Source: a bacterium 1XD42-76
GTDB lineage: Bacteria > Bacillota > Clostridia > Lachnospirales > Lachnospiraceae
Reading direction: 5' to 3'
Assembly: GCA_009917545.1 (NCBI GenBank)
Contig: QZDW01000029.1
Coordinates: 1 to 35,579 of the forward strand
DNA length: 35,579 nt
Shown here: positions 1 to 8,010 of the stretch, piece after piece
Layout: every line of letters starts with the position of its first letter
Numbering within the stretch: position 1 is the stretch's first letter
Program-made: the position numbers and the translations under genes
The notes under the pieces: model-generated
The model's database searches: none
What the model was told of the DNA's origin: nothing
The model's input: only the letters and a program-made list of their open reading frames with translations

Positions 1-92
1 TTTCAGGGTTTTACATACTGTTCAGTTGTCAAGGTGCTCTTTTGCAGCTTTCTTACCAGGTTTTGCTTCCCGGCCTCAGCAGCAACTCTGAT
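1..92 (-). other. Putative rRNA operon leader running off the left edge
   Basis: On the minus strand this stretch follows an rRNA-type promoter and contains a CACCTTGACAACTGAACAG-like segment around positions 20-38. Similar segments flank 16S and 23S genes in many Bacillota. No rRNA body is inside the window; the 16S gene would lie beyond position 1. The identity rests on promoter quality, the adjoining tRNA genes and this leader-like segment, so it is an inference. Confidence 0.45.
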
Positions 93-121
93 AGTCTATC
101 ACATCGCTTGCTGTTTGTCAA
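93..121 (-). promoter_or_regulatory. Strong sigma-A promoter, rRNA type
   Basis: On the minus strand a perfect -35 TTGACA (116-121) is separated by 17 bases from a -10 TAGACT (93-98). It lies downstream of the two tRNA-Ser genes and points to the left edge, so it probably drives the rRNA operon expected there. Confidence 0.6.
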
Positions 122-224
122 CTGCTTTTTTCATCTTTTTTATTTGCTGTTCGACAATCTGTAAATCGTCTTGCGGAGCTCTTCTGAATAATGCAGAACA
201 GTTTTATCATCGAATTCAGACGAA

Positions 225-313
225 CGCAGAAGGAGGGATTTGAACCCTCGCGCCGCTACTAACGACCTACTCCCTTTCCAGGGGAGCCCCTTCAGCCACT
301 TGGGTACTTCTGC
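225..313 (-). tRNA. tRNA-Ser (anticodon GGA)
   Basis: The minus strand folds into a class II tRNA of 89 nt. The acceptor stem is GCAGAAG/CTTCTGC with discriminator G. The anticodon stem CTCCC/GGGAG closes a CTGGAAA loop giving anticodon GGA. There is a long variable arm, and the T arm has the GGTTCAAATCC pattern. The 3' CCA is not encoded. A second tRNA-Ser lies about 100 nt upstream on the same strand, probably in the same transcript. Confidence 0.96.
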
Positions 314-416
314 CTGTGCTTAAGTTATGTTCCTCGCGGAATTATATATTATTTTAAAAATCTGCACCCGTCTTGTCCCTTGCATAGCCCTGAGCCCTGT
401 GGGGGGGTACAGCCAG

Positions 417-502
417 CGGAGAGAGTGGGATTCGAACCCACGCGCCCTTGCGGACAAACGGTTTTCAAGACCGCCTCGTTATGACCACTTCGATATCTCT
501 CC
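417..502 (-). tRNA. tRNA-Ser (anticodon TGA)
   Basis: The minus strand folds into an 86-nt class II tRNA. The acceptor stem is GGAGAGA/TCTCTCC with discriminator G, the anticodon loop CTTGAAA gives TGA, there is a long variable arm, and the T loop reads GGTTCGAATCC. CCA is not encoded. It has its own strong promoter at 530-558 and is followed by tRNA-Ser(GGA). Confidence 0.96.
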
Positions 503-529
503 AAAGCGTTCTCTCAAACGTGCTTTTAC

Positions 530-558
530 ATTTTATCTAAACTCTCCCGATTTGTCAA
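530..558 (-). promoter_or_regulatory. Promoter of the tRNA-Ser pair
   Basis: On the minus strand a perfect -35 TTGACA (553-558), a 17-base spacer and a -10 TAAAAT (530-535) lie about 28 nt upstream of tRNA-Ser(TGA). This near-consensus spacing and position suit a stable-RNA promoter. Confidence 0.7.
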
Positions 559-675
559 GTACTTTTTTCATTTTTTTACATTTTTTTGCTACTGAACAAA
601 ACTTCTGTATTTACAGCAATTTAAGCATCCATTTCATCAGATTTTCCAAAGACACAATTTACTTTAAGTTGCCTC

Positions 676-1449
676 TCATGCCTCTTTTCTTCTCTGTAAA
701 AAACCGGCCGCAATCGCCATATCTTCAGGCGTTGTTACCTTAATGTTCTCATAGCTGCCATTTACCAGCTTCACTCTTGCTGCTGCCATACATTCTGCCA
801 CCATCGCATCATCGGTCACTCCAACCTGGAACTGCTCATCGGAGAGCAGCCTGTCGTATGCCCGCCGGATCAGCGGATAGGAAAAAGTCTGCGGCGTCTG
901 CATTTGCCAGAGTGTACTCCGGTCCAGTGTTTGGGTGGCAAATTGTTCCTGATCTGCGATCTTTATGGTGTCTTTTACCGGTACAGCAACAACCGCGGCC
1001 CCCCACTTCTCTGCGGCAGCAATCGTCTCTTCAATCAATGTCTGTTCCACCAGAGGGCGTGCCCCGTCATGTATGAGAACAATCCCGTCGGGAAACAAAT
1101 ATTCTTCCAGTGCGCAGAGACCAGCATATACGGAATGGTAGCGTTCTTTCCCGCCGGCCACAACAGCACATACCTTGGAAAACCCGTATTTTTCCACAAT
1201 TTCCTTCTGGCAGAATTCGATCTCATCAGCTCCTGCCACCAGTACGACGCGGTCCACGCTGCTTTCCTCGAAGGTGTTTAGTGCATAGAAAATAACCGGT
1301 TTTCCGTCCAAATCCAGAAACTGCTTTGCCACTGCTGTCTGCATCCGACTGCCCTGACCTGCTGCTAAAACAACGGCAGCCGTTTTCATTTTTTCTTCCG
1401 CAATCCCACTGGCCGCCTGCACTTTTGTATCATTTGTTTCCGGTTTCAT
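676..1449 (-). CDS. ispD: 2-C-methyl-D-erythritol 4-phosphate cytidylyltransferase
   Basis: IspD transfers CMP from CTP to 2-C-methyl-D-erythritol 4-phosphate, the third step of the non-mevalonate isoprenoid pathway, in the cytosol. The N-terminal nucleotide-binding motif AAVVLAAGQGSRM, the VLIHDGARPLV motif near the middle and the DAMVAE and NIKVTTPEDM segments near the C-terminus are all family hallmarks. Length (257 aa, or 237 from the internal Met at 1389) fits the family. The longer start begins 1 nt after the tsaD stop, with GGGGGAA upstream. The internal start sits directly before the conserved core and has GGAAG five bases upstream; I cannot choose between them. It is probably cotranscribed with tsaD. 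I see no terminator after it. Confidence 0.95.
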   Translation of the reverse strand: MKPETNDTKVQAASGIAEEKMKTAAVVLAAGQGSRMQTAVAKQFLDLDGKPVIFYALNTFEESSVDRVVLVAGADEIEFCQKEIVEKYGFSKVCAVVAGGKERYHSVYAGLCALEEYLFPDGIVLIHDGARPLVEQTLIEETIAAAEKWGAAVVAVPVKDTIKIADQEQFATQTLDRSTLWQMQTPQTFSYPLIRRAYDRLLSDEQFQVGVTDDAMVAECMAAARVKLVNGSYENIKVTTPEDMAIAAGFLQRRKEA

Positions 1450-1450
1450 T

Positions 1451-2470
1451 TTACCGTTCCCCCAGCTTAAGCCCGGGCACAGCGTTCAGATCCCAGCCGG
1501 CCCTTACACCTTTTCTATATTCAAAATAAGCTGCAGCGCCGATCATGGCCGCATTATCTGTACAAAGTATCGGCGATGGATAATACAGAGTAAGCCCTGC
1601 TTTTTCGCATGCATTCTTCATTCCAGCCCGAAGCGCCGTATTCGAAGCCACTCCCCCCGCCATCGCCACACGATTATAGCCGTATTCCCTGGCAGCTGCT
1701 ACCGTCCTGGAAACGAGCACTTCCACGACCGCATTCTGGAAGGAGGCGGCCAAATCCGGCACACAGATCGGTTCACCGCGCATGTTTGCCTGGTTGATAT
1801 AATTTAAAACGGCTGATTTCATCCCACTGAAGCTGAAATCGTACATGGAACCACCGACTCTCGCCCGCGGAAATTCCACGGCATGTGGATTCCCCTCTCT
1901 GGCTGCCACGTCGATCTTGGGACCACCGGGATAGCCAAGCCCCACAGCACGGGCCACCTTATCAAATGCCTCGCCTGCCGCATCGTCCATTGTCCGCCCG
2001 ATAATCTCGAATTCTCCATAATCCCGGACAACGACAAGGTGCGTATGTCCCCCTGATACGATCAGGCACACAAAAGGCGGTTCCAGCTCCTTATGTTCAA
2101 TAAAATTGGCGGAAACATGTCCTTCGATGTGATGCACTCCCACGAGCGGTTTTTTGGCCGCATAGGCGATCGCCTTGGCCTCCGCCACACCTACCAGCAG
2201 AGCACCTACGAGTCCGGGGCCGTATGTCACGCCAATCGCCGTTATCTCGTCAAGCGTCATACCTGCCGTATCCAGCGCTGACTGTATCACCTGATTGATT
2301 TTTTCAATATGTTTTCTCGAAGCCAGCTCCGGAACCACGCCGCCATAAAGTGTATGAAGCGCTATCTGGGAGGAGATTATATTAGAAAGAACCTCACGCC
2401 CATTCTTCACTACTGCGGCCGCTGTCTCATCGCAGGAACTCTCCACTGCTAAAATAAATACGTCTTTCAT
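1451..2470 (-). CDS. tsaD: tRNA N6-adenosine threonylcarbamoyltransferase TsaD
   Basis: TsaD (Kae1/Gcp family, ASKHA fold) transfers the threonylcarbamoyl group to A37 of ANN-decoding tRNAs, working with TsaB and TsaE, which are encoded about 2.5-3.7 kb upstream on the same strand. The N-terminus [12 protein letters not shown], the metal-binding HIEGH (His114 and His118), the VSGGHT segment, the MAGGVASN motif and the C-terminal CTDNAAMIG are all present. Length 339 aa is normal. A dispersed repeat (2504-2606) ends about 35 nt upstream of the start codon, so it would lie in the leader or spacer. The stop is followed one base later by ispD. Confidence 0.97.
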   Translation of the reverse strand: MKDVFILAVESSCDETAAAVVKNGREVLSNIISSQIALHTLYGGVVPELASRKHIEKINQVIQSALDTAGMTLDEITAIGVTYGPGLVGALLVGVAEAKAIAYAAKKPLVGVHHIEGHVSANFIEHKELEPPFVCLIVSGGHTHLVVVRDYGEFEIIGRTMDDAAGEAFDKVARAVGLGYPGGPKIDVAAREGNPHAVEFPRARVGGSMYDFSFSGMKSAVLNYINQANMRGEPICVPDLAASFQNAVVEVLVSRTVAAAREYGYNRVAMAGGVASNTALRAGMKNACEKAGLTLYYPSPILCTDNAAMIGAAAYFEYRKGVRAGWDLNAVPGLKLGER

Positions 2471-2503
2471 ATAACAGTCTCCCTCTCTGTTTCCTTCTTA
2501 CTT

Positions 2504-2606
2504 TGAAAGTCCCGTTGCCGAATAGGCTGCAAAGATTCAGGGATGCCTAATGCGCATGGACTACTTTCATTCATGGTGGCCCGCTCACCTGTGGGCGCAT
2601 GAAGGC
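2504..2606 (+). repeat. Dispersed ~104-bp repeat, copy A
   Basis: One of six related copies in this window, all written in the same direction on the plus strand. Shared landmarks in order: GAAAGTCC at the left end, a small GCC/GGC hairpin, the core ATTCAGGGATGCCTAATGCG, then ACTTTCATTCATGG and a terminal hairpin. In copy A the terminal hairpin is CGCTCAC-CT-GTGGGCG. A shorter echo of the right end (GTGAGCATGAAGG) follows at about 2611-2623. The copy lies between rnz and tsaD, with its left end about 35 nt upstream of the tsaD start codon. Confidence 0.85.
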
Positions 2607-2811
2607 CTACTGTGAGCATGAAGGTCACGTTCCGGTGCACCTTTGCATTCATCTTAATAAACCGCGCTTACGATTCGTACCAAATGTGCATCTTCCAAAC
2701 GGAGGCACTATGGTGAGATGCTGAAGTCCTCTGACCTGTACAAGCAGGAAAAATAGTTTATAACCGTTGTACAAGACGATGTGGTCGACAGATGTGCCTT
2801 TATCTGCCGCC
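2607..2811. other. Spacer between rnz and repeat copy A, no gene seen
   Basis: This is the rest of the 341-base gap between rnz and tsaD. I see no convincing ORF on either strand, no clear terminator after rnz and no good promoter for tsaD. A weak hairpin (CCTG-TACAAG-CAGG near 2737-2750) has no T-tract after it in the minus direction. Confidence 0.5.
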
Positions 2812-3723
2812 CTACTCCCCTTCGAATCCGATCTCTATCGACCATCCGTCCCTGGCTGTCTTGATCTTCGGAAAAATTGCCCGCACCTCATCCAGATATT
2901 CCTCAGGCCGCATCAGCGACGGGCTGTAATGGGTCAGCCACATTTCCCTGGCGCCGGACTCTCTGCCAAGTCTGGCGGCCTCCTGAAATGTCATATGTTT
3001 ATATTCTCTGGCTTTCGCCGCCTTCTCCTTTTCCCCGTACATGCCCTCACAAATAAACAGATCATTATCCTGCGCATATTCTGCGATTACCGGAACTGGC
3101 CTGGTGTCTGTCGTATAGGTAACAGAGATTCCCCGTCGCCTGTCCCCGAGTACCATATCCGGTGTAAGCACCCTGCCTTCAAATTCGATCGTCTCACCTT
3201 TTTGCAGACGGCTCCAGAATCTCTGTGGAATCTGCTGGGCCTTTGCCCGCTCCACATCAAATCTCCCGTTTCTGGGGATCGAGATCCGGTAACCATAGCA
3301 GGTCACATTATGGTTGACACGAAATGCATCTACCACATAGGGACCTGCCCGAAACTGTTCCCTCGTCTCTGACAATTCCAGATAGCGCAGTTCAAAAGGC
3401 AGCTCTGGTGCAATCATGCGCAAAGCTCCCACAACCCGTTCGAGCCCTCTGGGCCCTGCAAGAAGCAGCGGTTCTGTGCGCTCGGCGTTTCCCATTGTAA
3501 GCAGAAAGCCCGGCAGACCGCTGATGTGATCTGCATGGTAATGTGTAAAGCATATCACATCTACAGGTTTGGGACTCCAGCCCTTTTCTTTCAATGCAAT
3601 TTGTGTGCCTTCGCCGCAGTCGATCAGCAGATTGCTTCCGTCACAGCGGGCCATCATGGAGGTCAGCCAGCGGTATGGCAGTGGCTGCATGCCTCCGGTT
3701 CCCAGTAGACATATATCTAACAT
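2812..3723 (-). CDS. rnz: Ribonuclease Z
   Basis: RNase Z is a metallo-beta-lactamase endonuclease that trims tRNA 3' trailers, needed for tRNAs without encoded CCA such as the two tRNA-Ser genes here. The zinc motif HYHADH is at residues 61-66, preceded by IDCGEGTQ. The N-terminus LLGTGGMQPLPYR and the C-terminal MTFQEAARLGRESGA and LTHYSPSL segments are typical. I chose the start at 3723 because GAGGAAA lies about six bases upstream and the family core begins there. A start at 3753 would add ten residues with poor ribosome binding. Length is 303 aa. A promoter at 3935-3964 puts repeat copy B inside the leader. Confidence 0.95.
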   Translation of the reverse strand: MLDICLLGTGGMQPLPYRWLTSMMARCDGSNLLIDCGEGTQIALKEKGWSPKPVDVICFTHYHADHISGLPGFLLTMGNAERTEPLLLAGPRGLERVVGALRMIAPELPFELRYLELSETREQFRAGPYVVDAFRVNHNVTCYGYRISIPRNGRFDVERAKAQQIPQRFWSRLQKGETIEFEGRVLTPDMVLGDRRRGISVTYTTDTRPVPVIAEYAQDNDLFICEGMYGEKEKAAKAREYKHMTFQEAARLGRESGAREMWLTHYSPSLMRPEEYLDEVRAIFPKIKTARDGWSIEIGFEGE

Positions 3724-3821
3724 GTGATTTTTCCTCTGTTTTTTTATTTCCATACCCCTGAAAGTTCCATAATCCTGAACCGGCAGCCGGACCCTATACG
3801 GCCCCGGTTCTGCTGGTTATT

Positions 3822-3924
3822 GTGAAAGTCCATCGCCGACAGGCAACATACATTCAGGGATGCCTAATGCACATAGATTACTTTCATTCATGGTCGCCCG
3901 CTTAACTGCGGGCGCATGATGGTT
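3822..3924 (+). repeat. Dispersed ~104-bp repeat, copy B
   Basis: This is the second copy of the family, with GAAAGTCC, the core ATTCAGGGATGCCTAATGC, ACTTTCATTCATGG and a terminal hairpin. The terminal stem is GCCCGC-TTAACT-GCGGGC, different in bases from copies A and D but still paired. It lies between the predicted rnz promoter and the rnz start codon and so would make up most of the rnz 5' leader. Confidence 0.85.
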
Positions 3925-3934
3925 TTCTGTCAGT

Positions 3935-3964
3935 ATCATAGCATAAAACGGCACATGGTGGCAA
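3935..3964 (-). promoter_or_regulatory. Predicted rnz promoter
   Basis: On the minus strand -35 TTGCCA (3959-3964), an 18-base spacer and -10 TATGAT (3935-3940) preceded by TGC (extended -10). Transcription would begin at the right end of repeat copy B and read through it into rnz. Confidence 0.5.
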
Positions 3965-4000
3965 GGGCGAAGTATAAAAACCGCCTTCTTTGGGAGGGAT

Positions 4001-4040
4001 AAAAAAGAACGGGGCAAAGCCAGAGCTTTGGCGCCGTTCC
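4001..4040 (-). terminator. Intrinsic terminator of the patB-tsaEB-rimI operon
   Basis: On the minus strand a GC-rich hairpin (4007-4040) with outer stem GAACGG/CCGTTC and inner stem AAAGC/GCTTT is followed by six T residues (4001-4006). It lies about 95 nt after the stop of the small double-CxxC gene. Confidence 0.75.
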
Positions 4041-4132
4041 TTTTACTGCCATGCATCCATAGAAGCTGTCGGTAGCAGATCCTGCGGTATGCGGGATCTG
4101 ACGCCGCCAGGCCTGTATCACGTTGGGGAATG

Positions 4133-4375
4133 TTAAAGAAGCTCCGTCCTCTCTTCCACATCAACCGGAATCCTGAACTGGCTGACAAGCTCATCATAGC
4201 AGCTTTCACATAAATCCAGATGATGAACCTCCCCGTCCTTTTCCGAAAAGTAGTCCCATGCATGATTCAGCATGACAGCCCCTTCCCGGATGACCCCTTC
4301 TTTTACTGCAATTTTTTTCCCGCACATGTTGCAGACAACTGTTTCCAACTGTCCATTCTTTCCGTACTTTCTCAT
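4133..4375 (-). CDS. Small double-CxxC (putative zinc-binding) protein
   Basis: I do not recognise a named family. The 80-aa protein has two CxxC pairs, CNMC near residue 14 and CESC near residue 62, the usual layout of a small zinc ribbon, with an acidic, hydrophilic middle and no membrane segment. The start at 4375 is supported by GGTGAGG about seven bases upstream; a reading frame continues upstream to 4540 but runs into the rimI 3' region and looks non-coding. It is last in the patB-ycxB-tsaE-tsaB-rimI series, ahead of a terminator. Zinc binding is inferred from the cysteine pattern; the function is unknown. Confidence 0.75.
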   Translation of the reverse strand: MRKYGKNGQLETVVCNMCGKKIAVKEGVIREGAVMLNHAWDYFSEKDGEVHHLDLCESCYDELVSQFRIPVDVEERTELL

Positions 4376-4487
4376 GAAATCCTCACCTTTCTGCTTCCTG
4401 TAAGCTTTTCGTCCCCTACCGTATGCACGGCAACAGCGCCGGGCAATTCCGGATACCCCTACATTATAGCTGAAAATGATCCATGAT

Positions 4488-4997
4488 TTAAGTGGTAATT
4501 CTTTCATGCTGCCTGCGCCACATGATGAGCGCATCCTCAACCGGCTCCCTGTAATACGCCTTTCGCACAGCCTCGCATTCGAAACCGTATGATTTGTAAA
4601 GCTTTATAGCTGCATGACTGCCTGCCCGCACCTCAAGTGTCAGGTTCCTGACCTCATTCTGTGTGGCAGCTTTTTCCATTTGAGCCATTAATTTTCTGGC
4701 ATAACCGCGGCCACGGGCTGATGGATGGACTGCAATCCTCATCAGTTCCCCTTCTCCCGCAAGGAAGCGGTAATTGATGTAGCCACAGAGAACCCCCTTC
4801 TGATCTTCGAGCAGCCACACCTCATCCAGGCCGTTTTGCGCCATCTTTTCCCACGTCCCGGCATGCCAGACATCAGAAAAGCAGAGACGCTCTAGTGCCT
4901 CCAGTGCCATGCTGTCCTCTGTCCGCATCCTGCGGACAGAAAGGAGCCCTGTATTCTCCTGATTCTCCTGCACCGTCCCCGCCTCCCGTACTTTCAT
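4488..4997 (-). CDS. rimI: GNAT N-acetyltransferase, RimI-like
   Basis: RimI acetylates the N-terminal alanine of ribosomal protein S18, and related GNAT enzymes acetylate other N-termini. The acetyl-CoA motif A (IAVHPSARGRGYARKLM) and the downstream LEVRAGSHAAIKLYKSYGFE block are typical of RimI, and RimI often sits beside tsaB as here. The start overlaps the tsaB stop by one base (TAATG), which suggests translational coupling; no good Shine-Dalgarno is visible, in line with that. The first ~20 residues are not conserved in the family. Length is 169 aa. Confidence 0.88.
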   Translation of the reverse strand: MKVREAGTVQENQENTGLLSVRRMRTEDSMALEALERLCFSDVWHAGTWEKMAQNGLDEVWLLEDQKGVLCGYINYRFLAGEGELMRIAVHPSARGRGYARKLMAQMEKAATQNEVRNLTLEVRAGSHAAIKLYKSYGFECEAVRKAYYREPVEDALIMWRRQHERITT

Positions 4998-5710
4998 TAC
5001 GTATTTTTCTGCATATGCTCTTTTTCCTCACGCTCGCGCTCTGCCTGCGATTTCCTGAGATAATCCGGTTTATGTTCTGCTGCCGTCTCAAACTTTCCCG
5101 CCGTATAGTAGACCGCGCCCAATGCAGCCACCGAAGCGGCGCGCTGGCGGTTATCGTTTGCCGGGGCAAAGTCAAAGGGCTGCACCATCTGCTCACGGAT
5201 CCTGTCCTCATAGACCGGTACGCCGTCCCCCAGGAAAATCACACGTTCCCCACAGGCATTCAGCCTGGAAAGAAGCTCTCCAATCTCCATTGCTGCCTGC
5301 TCCATGACAACCTCGAATTCACGTTCAAACCGATAAATACCCGTGTAGACCTGATTCCGCCTGGCGTCCATGATGGGACAGATCAGACCGGAGGCTCCGA
5401 ACAGGTTGTAGGCTGTCGCGTCCAGCGTGGGGATGTGTATGAGCGGCTTATTTAAAGCAAAGCCCAGCCCCTTCGCCGTCGCAGAGCCAATGCGGAGTCC
5501 GGTAAAGGATCCGGGACCGCCCGATACAGCGATGGCGTCAATCGTAGAAAGCTCAATCTCCAAAAGGCTCACCATCTGATGGATCATCGGCAGCAGAGTC
5601 TGGGAGTGCGTTTTTTTGAAATTTACGGTATATTCTGCCATAGTAATACCGCTGTCCATGAGCGCTACGGATGCTGTCATAGAAGAGCTTTCAATCCCTA
5701 AAATACGCAT
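4997..5710 (-). CDS. tsaB: tRNA threonylcarbamoyladenosine biosynthesis protein TsaB
   Basis: TsaB is the catalytically inactive partner of TsaD and forms the platform of the TsaB-TsaD-TsaE t6A complex. The N-terminus ILGIESSSMTASVAL, the HSQTLLPMI segment and VSGGPGSFTGLRIG (about residues 63-76) are the TsaB signatures. Length 237 aa is ordinary. Its start codon begins immediately after the tsaE stop, and its stop overlaps rimI by one base, so the three genes are tightly coupled. The C-terminal tail is rich in charged residues (about 215-235). Confidence 0.95.
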   Translation of the reverse strand: MRILGIESSSMTASVALMDSGITMAEYTVNFKKTHSQTLLPMIHQMVSLLEIELSTIDAIAVSGGPGSFTGLRIGSATAKGLGFALNKPLIHIPTLDATAYNLFGASGLICPIMDARRNQVYTGIYRFEREFEVVMEQAAMEIGELLSRLNACGERVIFLGDGVPVYEDRIREQMVQPFDFAPANDNRQRAASVAALGAVYYTAGKFETAAEHKPDYLRKSQAEREREEKEHMQKNT

Positions 5711-6181
5711 CTATCGTTCCTCCACCGTGATTTTTCTGTAATCAAATCCTTTTTCCGGCGCCTGTTCAATCGAAACAGACACATAATGCTTGGGCAGGAG
5801 TTTCTCGATCCGGGACGGCCACTCAACCAGGCAGACGCCATCCCCATAAAAGCAGTCCTCATAGCCGATCTCATCCATCTCACTGATGTCCCCGATGCGG
5901 TATACGTCAAAATGATACAGCGGGAGACGTCCGTCCTCATATTCCTTTAAGATCGTGAAGGTAGGGCTGTTCACCGGCTCCCTGATCCCAAGCCCGGCCG
6001 CAAATCCCTGAGTAAAAACGGTTTTCCCTGCGCCCAGATCTCCGTCCAAGCAGATCACGCATCCGGGCTCAGCCTCTTTACCAAGACGTTTTCCCAGTTC
6101 CCAAGTGTCCTGCGGGGAAAGGCTCTCCATGACGAAAGCCTCCCCCCCGGCCGCCAGCCTCACAGCTTTGCGCCTTTCCAT
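5711..6181 (-). CDS. tsaE: t6A biosynthesis ATPase TsaE
   Basis: TsaE is a small P-loop ATPase that drives the t6A cycle with TsaB and TsaD. Walker A GDLGAGKT, the NSPTFTI switch and the YHFDVYRI segment are all present. There are two candidate starts. At 6181 the gene overlaps the upstream membrane-protein gene and has GGAG six bases upstream. At 6130 there is a stronger GGGAGG eight bases upstream, and the product (139 aa) begins about where TsaE homologues begin. The inner start may be the true one. It is cotranscribed with tsaB and rimI. Confidence 0.94.
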   Translation of the reverse strand: MERRKAVRLAAGGEAFVMESLSPQDTWELGKRLGKEAEPGCVICLDGDLGAGKTVFTQGFAAGLGIREPVNSPTFTILKEYEDGRLPLYHFDVYRIGDISEMDEIGYEDCFYGDGVCLVEWPSRIEKLLPKHYVSVSIEQAPEKGFDYRKITVEER

Positions 6182-6654
6182 TTTTTCTCCGGAAGATTTC
6201 TCTTTAGTACGGCAGCGAACTCATCCTCCCGTCCCTCGATCGAGCGGTTGGGAATCAGATATCCCTGTGCCGGACCCATCTTGAGAATGAACATGGATTT
6301 TAAGCGTATCACCTTCCATACATGATTCCAGGTAAGGTCGCCCTCCACGCCAGCCTGTTCCACAGCAATCTTCTCATCCGTAAGCGTCAGATTAATCGGA
6401 GTCGAGAAACCAATCTGTTCCGCCTGCTTCTGAGATTTAAAGTGCAGCATGATCGGCTGCACTACTGTGAACACCAGTGCACAAAAAATCAGAAGGGCCC
6501 GCTGGTACATATTGTTCTGTCCCCAGGTAAAGATCAGGAGAAACAGAGCTCCTACTGAAAAAATAAGATTGAGTATCCCTGTAGCGCCGAACCAGGAGTT
6601 GTACATGGAAAATAAAAATAAATCCCTGGCGGTCATTTTGACACTGATTTTCAT
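6160..6654 (-). CDS. YcxB-like membrane protein
   Basis: This 164-aa protein has two hydrophobic segments near the N-terminus (about residues 24-43 and 52-71), then a cytoplasmic domain with the pattern of YcxB-like proteins: LTLTDEKI, a WNHVWKVIRLKSMFIL strand block and YLIPNRSI. YcxB has no established function. The gene starts just after patB ends and overlaps tsaE, so it is part of the operon. A membrane location is predicted from the hydrophobic segments. Confidence 0.8.
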   Translation of the reverse strand: MKISVKMTARDLFLFSMYNSWFGATGILNLIFSVGALFLLIFTWGQNNMYQRALLIFCALVFTVVQPIMLHFKSQKQAEQIGFSTPINLTLTDEKIAVEQAGVEGDLTWNHVWKVIRLKSMFILKMGPAQGYLIPNRSIEGREDEFAAVLKRNLPEKKWKGAKL

Positions 6655-6674
6655 AAATCGTATTCCCTCGCTGC

Positions 6675-7859
6675 TTAGAATTCTTCGTCAAACGCCGCCT
6701 TGATGCGTTTCATGCAGTCCTCAATCACACTTCTGGCAGAAGCGATATTAATCCTCTCGAAGCCCTTACCGGCATCGCCGAAAATATATCCCTCATCCAG
6801 GGCAACCTTAGCTTTCTTCTGCATGATCTGCTCCAGCTTCTTCTCGTCGCCGTGAACATAACCATTGAAATCAATCCATGCCAGGTACGTTCCTTCGGAC
6901 GGAACAAGATGTGCCTTCGGCAGGTTTTCCTTCAGGAAAGCGTCGATATAGGCAAAGTTACCGTCAATATATTCCGTCACCTGCTCAAGCCACTCATCGC
7001 CCTCTTTATAGGCTGCGATCATAGCTGTCAGCCCCAGAGTGGAGGCGCCATCCATGTGCAGCTTACTGCCAAGATAGTCCTTCCACTTTTTCTGGAACTC
7101 TTTGTTACGGATAACAATATTAGAAGTTTTCATGCCTGCCAGATTGAAGGTCTTACTGGGAGCTGTGCAGACTGCGATACGGTCGCTGTAGTCCGGAGCT
7201 ACTTTTAAGATGGCATGGAACTCCACACCCTTTCTGATGAGGTCACAGTGGATCTCATCACAGATAATCCATTTGTCGTATTTTTTACAAATATCAACTA
7301 CCTTGCGGATCTCTGCCTCGGTCCACACACGGCCGGCCGGGTTGTGGGGACTGCAGAATACGAGTACTTTATTGGTCGGATCCGCCATCTTTTTATCCAG
7401 ATCCTCAAAGTCGATCTGATATGTGCCGTTCTCGTAGATCAACGGGTTGTCAACTAGGATACGACCGTTGCTCTCTGCTGTCTTGGTAAAAGGATAGTAG
7501 ATCGGGCGCTGAAGTACGATTCCGTCGCCCTCTTTTGTCAGAAGATGAATGAGCACCGCATACGCTGATACAATTCCGCCGCAGAAGAAGATATTCTCCT
7601 GCTCCTCTTCCCAGCCATAGCGTCTCTTATACCAGTCAACCACGGTCTGACGGCATTCCTCGCAGTCATAAATCGTGTAGCCAAAGATCTTTCTGTCAAC
7701 TCTCTCGTGGAGCGCCTTGATAATCGGCTCAGCGCATGGGAAATCCATATCTGCGATCCACAGGGAAAGAGAGTCCTCTGCACAGCCCTCGGGCAGGCGT
7801 TCCACCTTCACTGAGCTCGTTCCGCTTCTGTCAACGATTTCGTCAAAATTGTACTTCAT
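6675..7859 (-). CDS. patB: MalY/PatB-type aminotransferase (cystathionine beta-lyase)
   Basis: This is a PLP-dependent fold-type I enzyme of the MalY/PatB group, which mostly cleave C-S bonds in cystathionine or related thioethers, releasing homocysteine or thiols, ammonia and pyruvate. The family motifs are WIADMDFP (34-41), SPHNPAGRVW (170-179), CDEIHCDL (200-207) and the PLP lysine in APSKTFNLAG (Lys236). The start at 7859 is supported by GGAGGAAC about five bases upstream; the frame extends to 7964 but that part is not family-like. Length is 394 aa. It leads the operon that continues into tsaE, with only a 20-base gap to the next gene. Which thioether is the natural substrate cannot be read from the sequence. 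Confidence 0.9.
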   Translation of the reverse strand: MKYNFDEIVDRSGTSSVKVERLPEGCAEDSLSLWIADMDFPCAEPIIKALHERVDRKIFGYTIYDCEECRQTVVDWYKRRYGWEEEQENIFFCGGIVSAYAVLIHLLTKEGDGIVLQRPIYYPFTKTAESNGRILVDNPLIYENGTYQIDFEDLDKKMADPTNKVLVFCSPHNPAGRVWTEAEIRKVVDICKKYDKWIICDEIHCDLIRKGVEFHAILKVAPDYSDRIAVCTAPSKTFNLAGMKTSNIVIRNKEFQKKWKDYLGSKLHMDGASTLGLTAMIAAYKEGDEWLEQVTEYIDGNFAYIDAFLKENLPKAHLVPSEGTYLAWIDFNGYVHGDEKKLEQIMQKKAKVALDEGYIFGDAGKGFERINIASARSVIEDCMKRIKAAFDEEF

Positions 7860-7980
7860 CTCGTTCCTCCATTTCGATGATGTTTGATCGCGTCCGTTCA
7901 AGACGGACACATACTCCTTGCTGCCGCAGCCTGAGCGTAACAGACTGCCTTCTGCTTTACGCATCCCCCAAAGGGACTAT

Positions 7981-8010
7981 GGTAAATGACAGATTCCTTT
8001 GTCATTTACC
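7981..8010 (-). terminator. Perfect hairpin at the end of tex
   Basis: An 11-bp perfect inverted repeat, GGTAAATGACA/TGTCATTTACC, with an 8-base loop touches the tex stop codon. There is no T-tract on either side, so it may be a weak or factor-dependent terminator or an mRNA-stabilising 3' hairpin rather than a classic intrinsic terminator. Confidence 0.4.

Noticed and set aside
327-743. 138-codon plus-strand ORF
   Set aside because: It runs through tRNA-Ser(TGA), its promoter and the end of ispD, so it cannot be a real gene.
2767-3372. 201-codon plus-strand ORF
   Set aside because: It is antisense to rnz, whose frame has all family motifs; the product shows no domain.
4376-4540. N-terminal extension of the double-CxxC protein
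   Set aside because: The extension overlaps the end of rimI and has no ribosome binding site; the inner start has a strong one.
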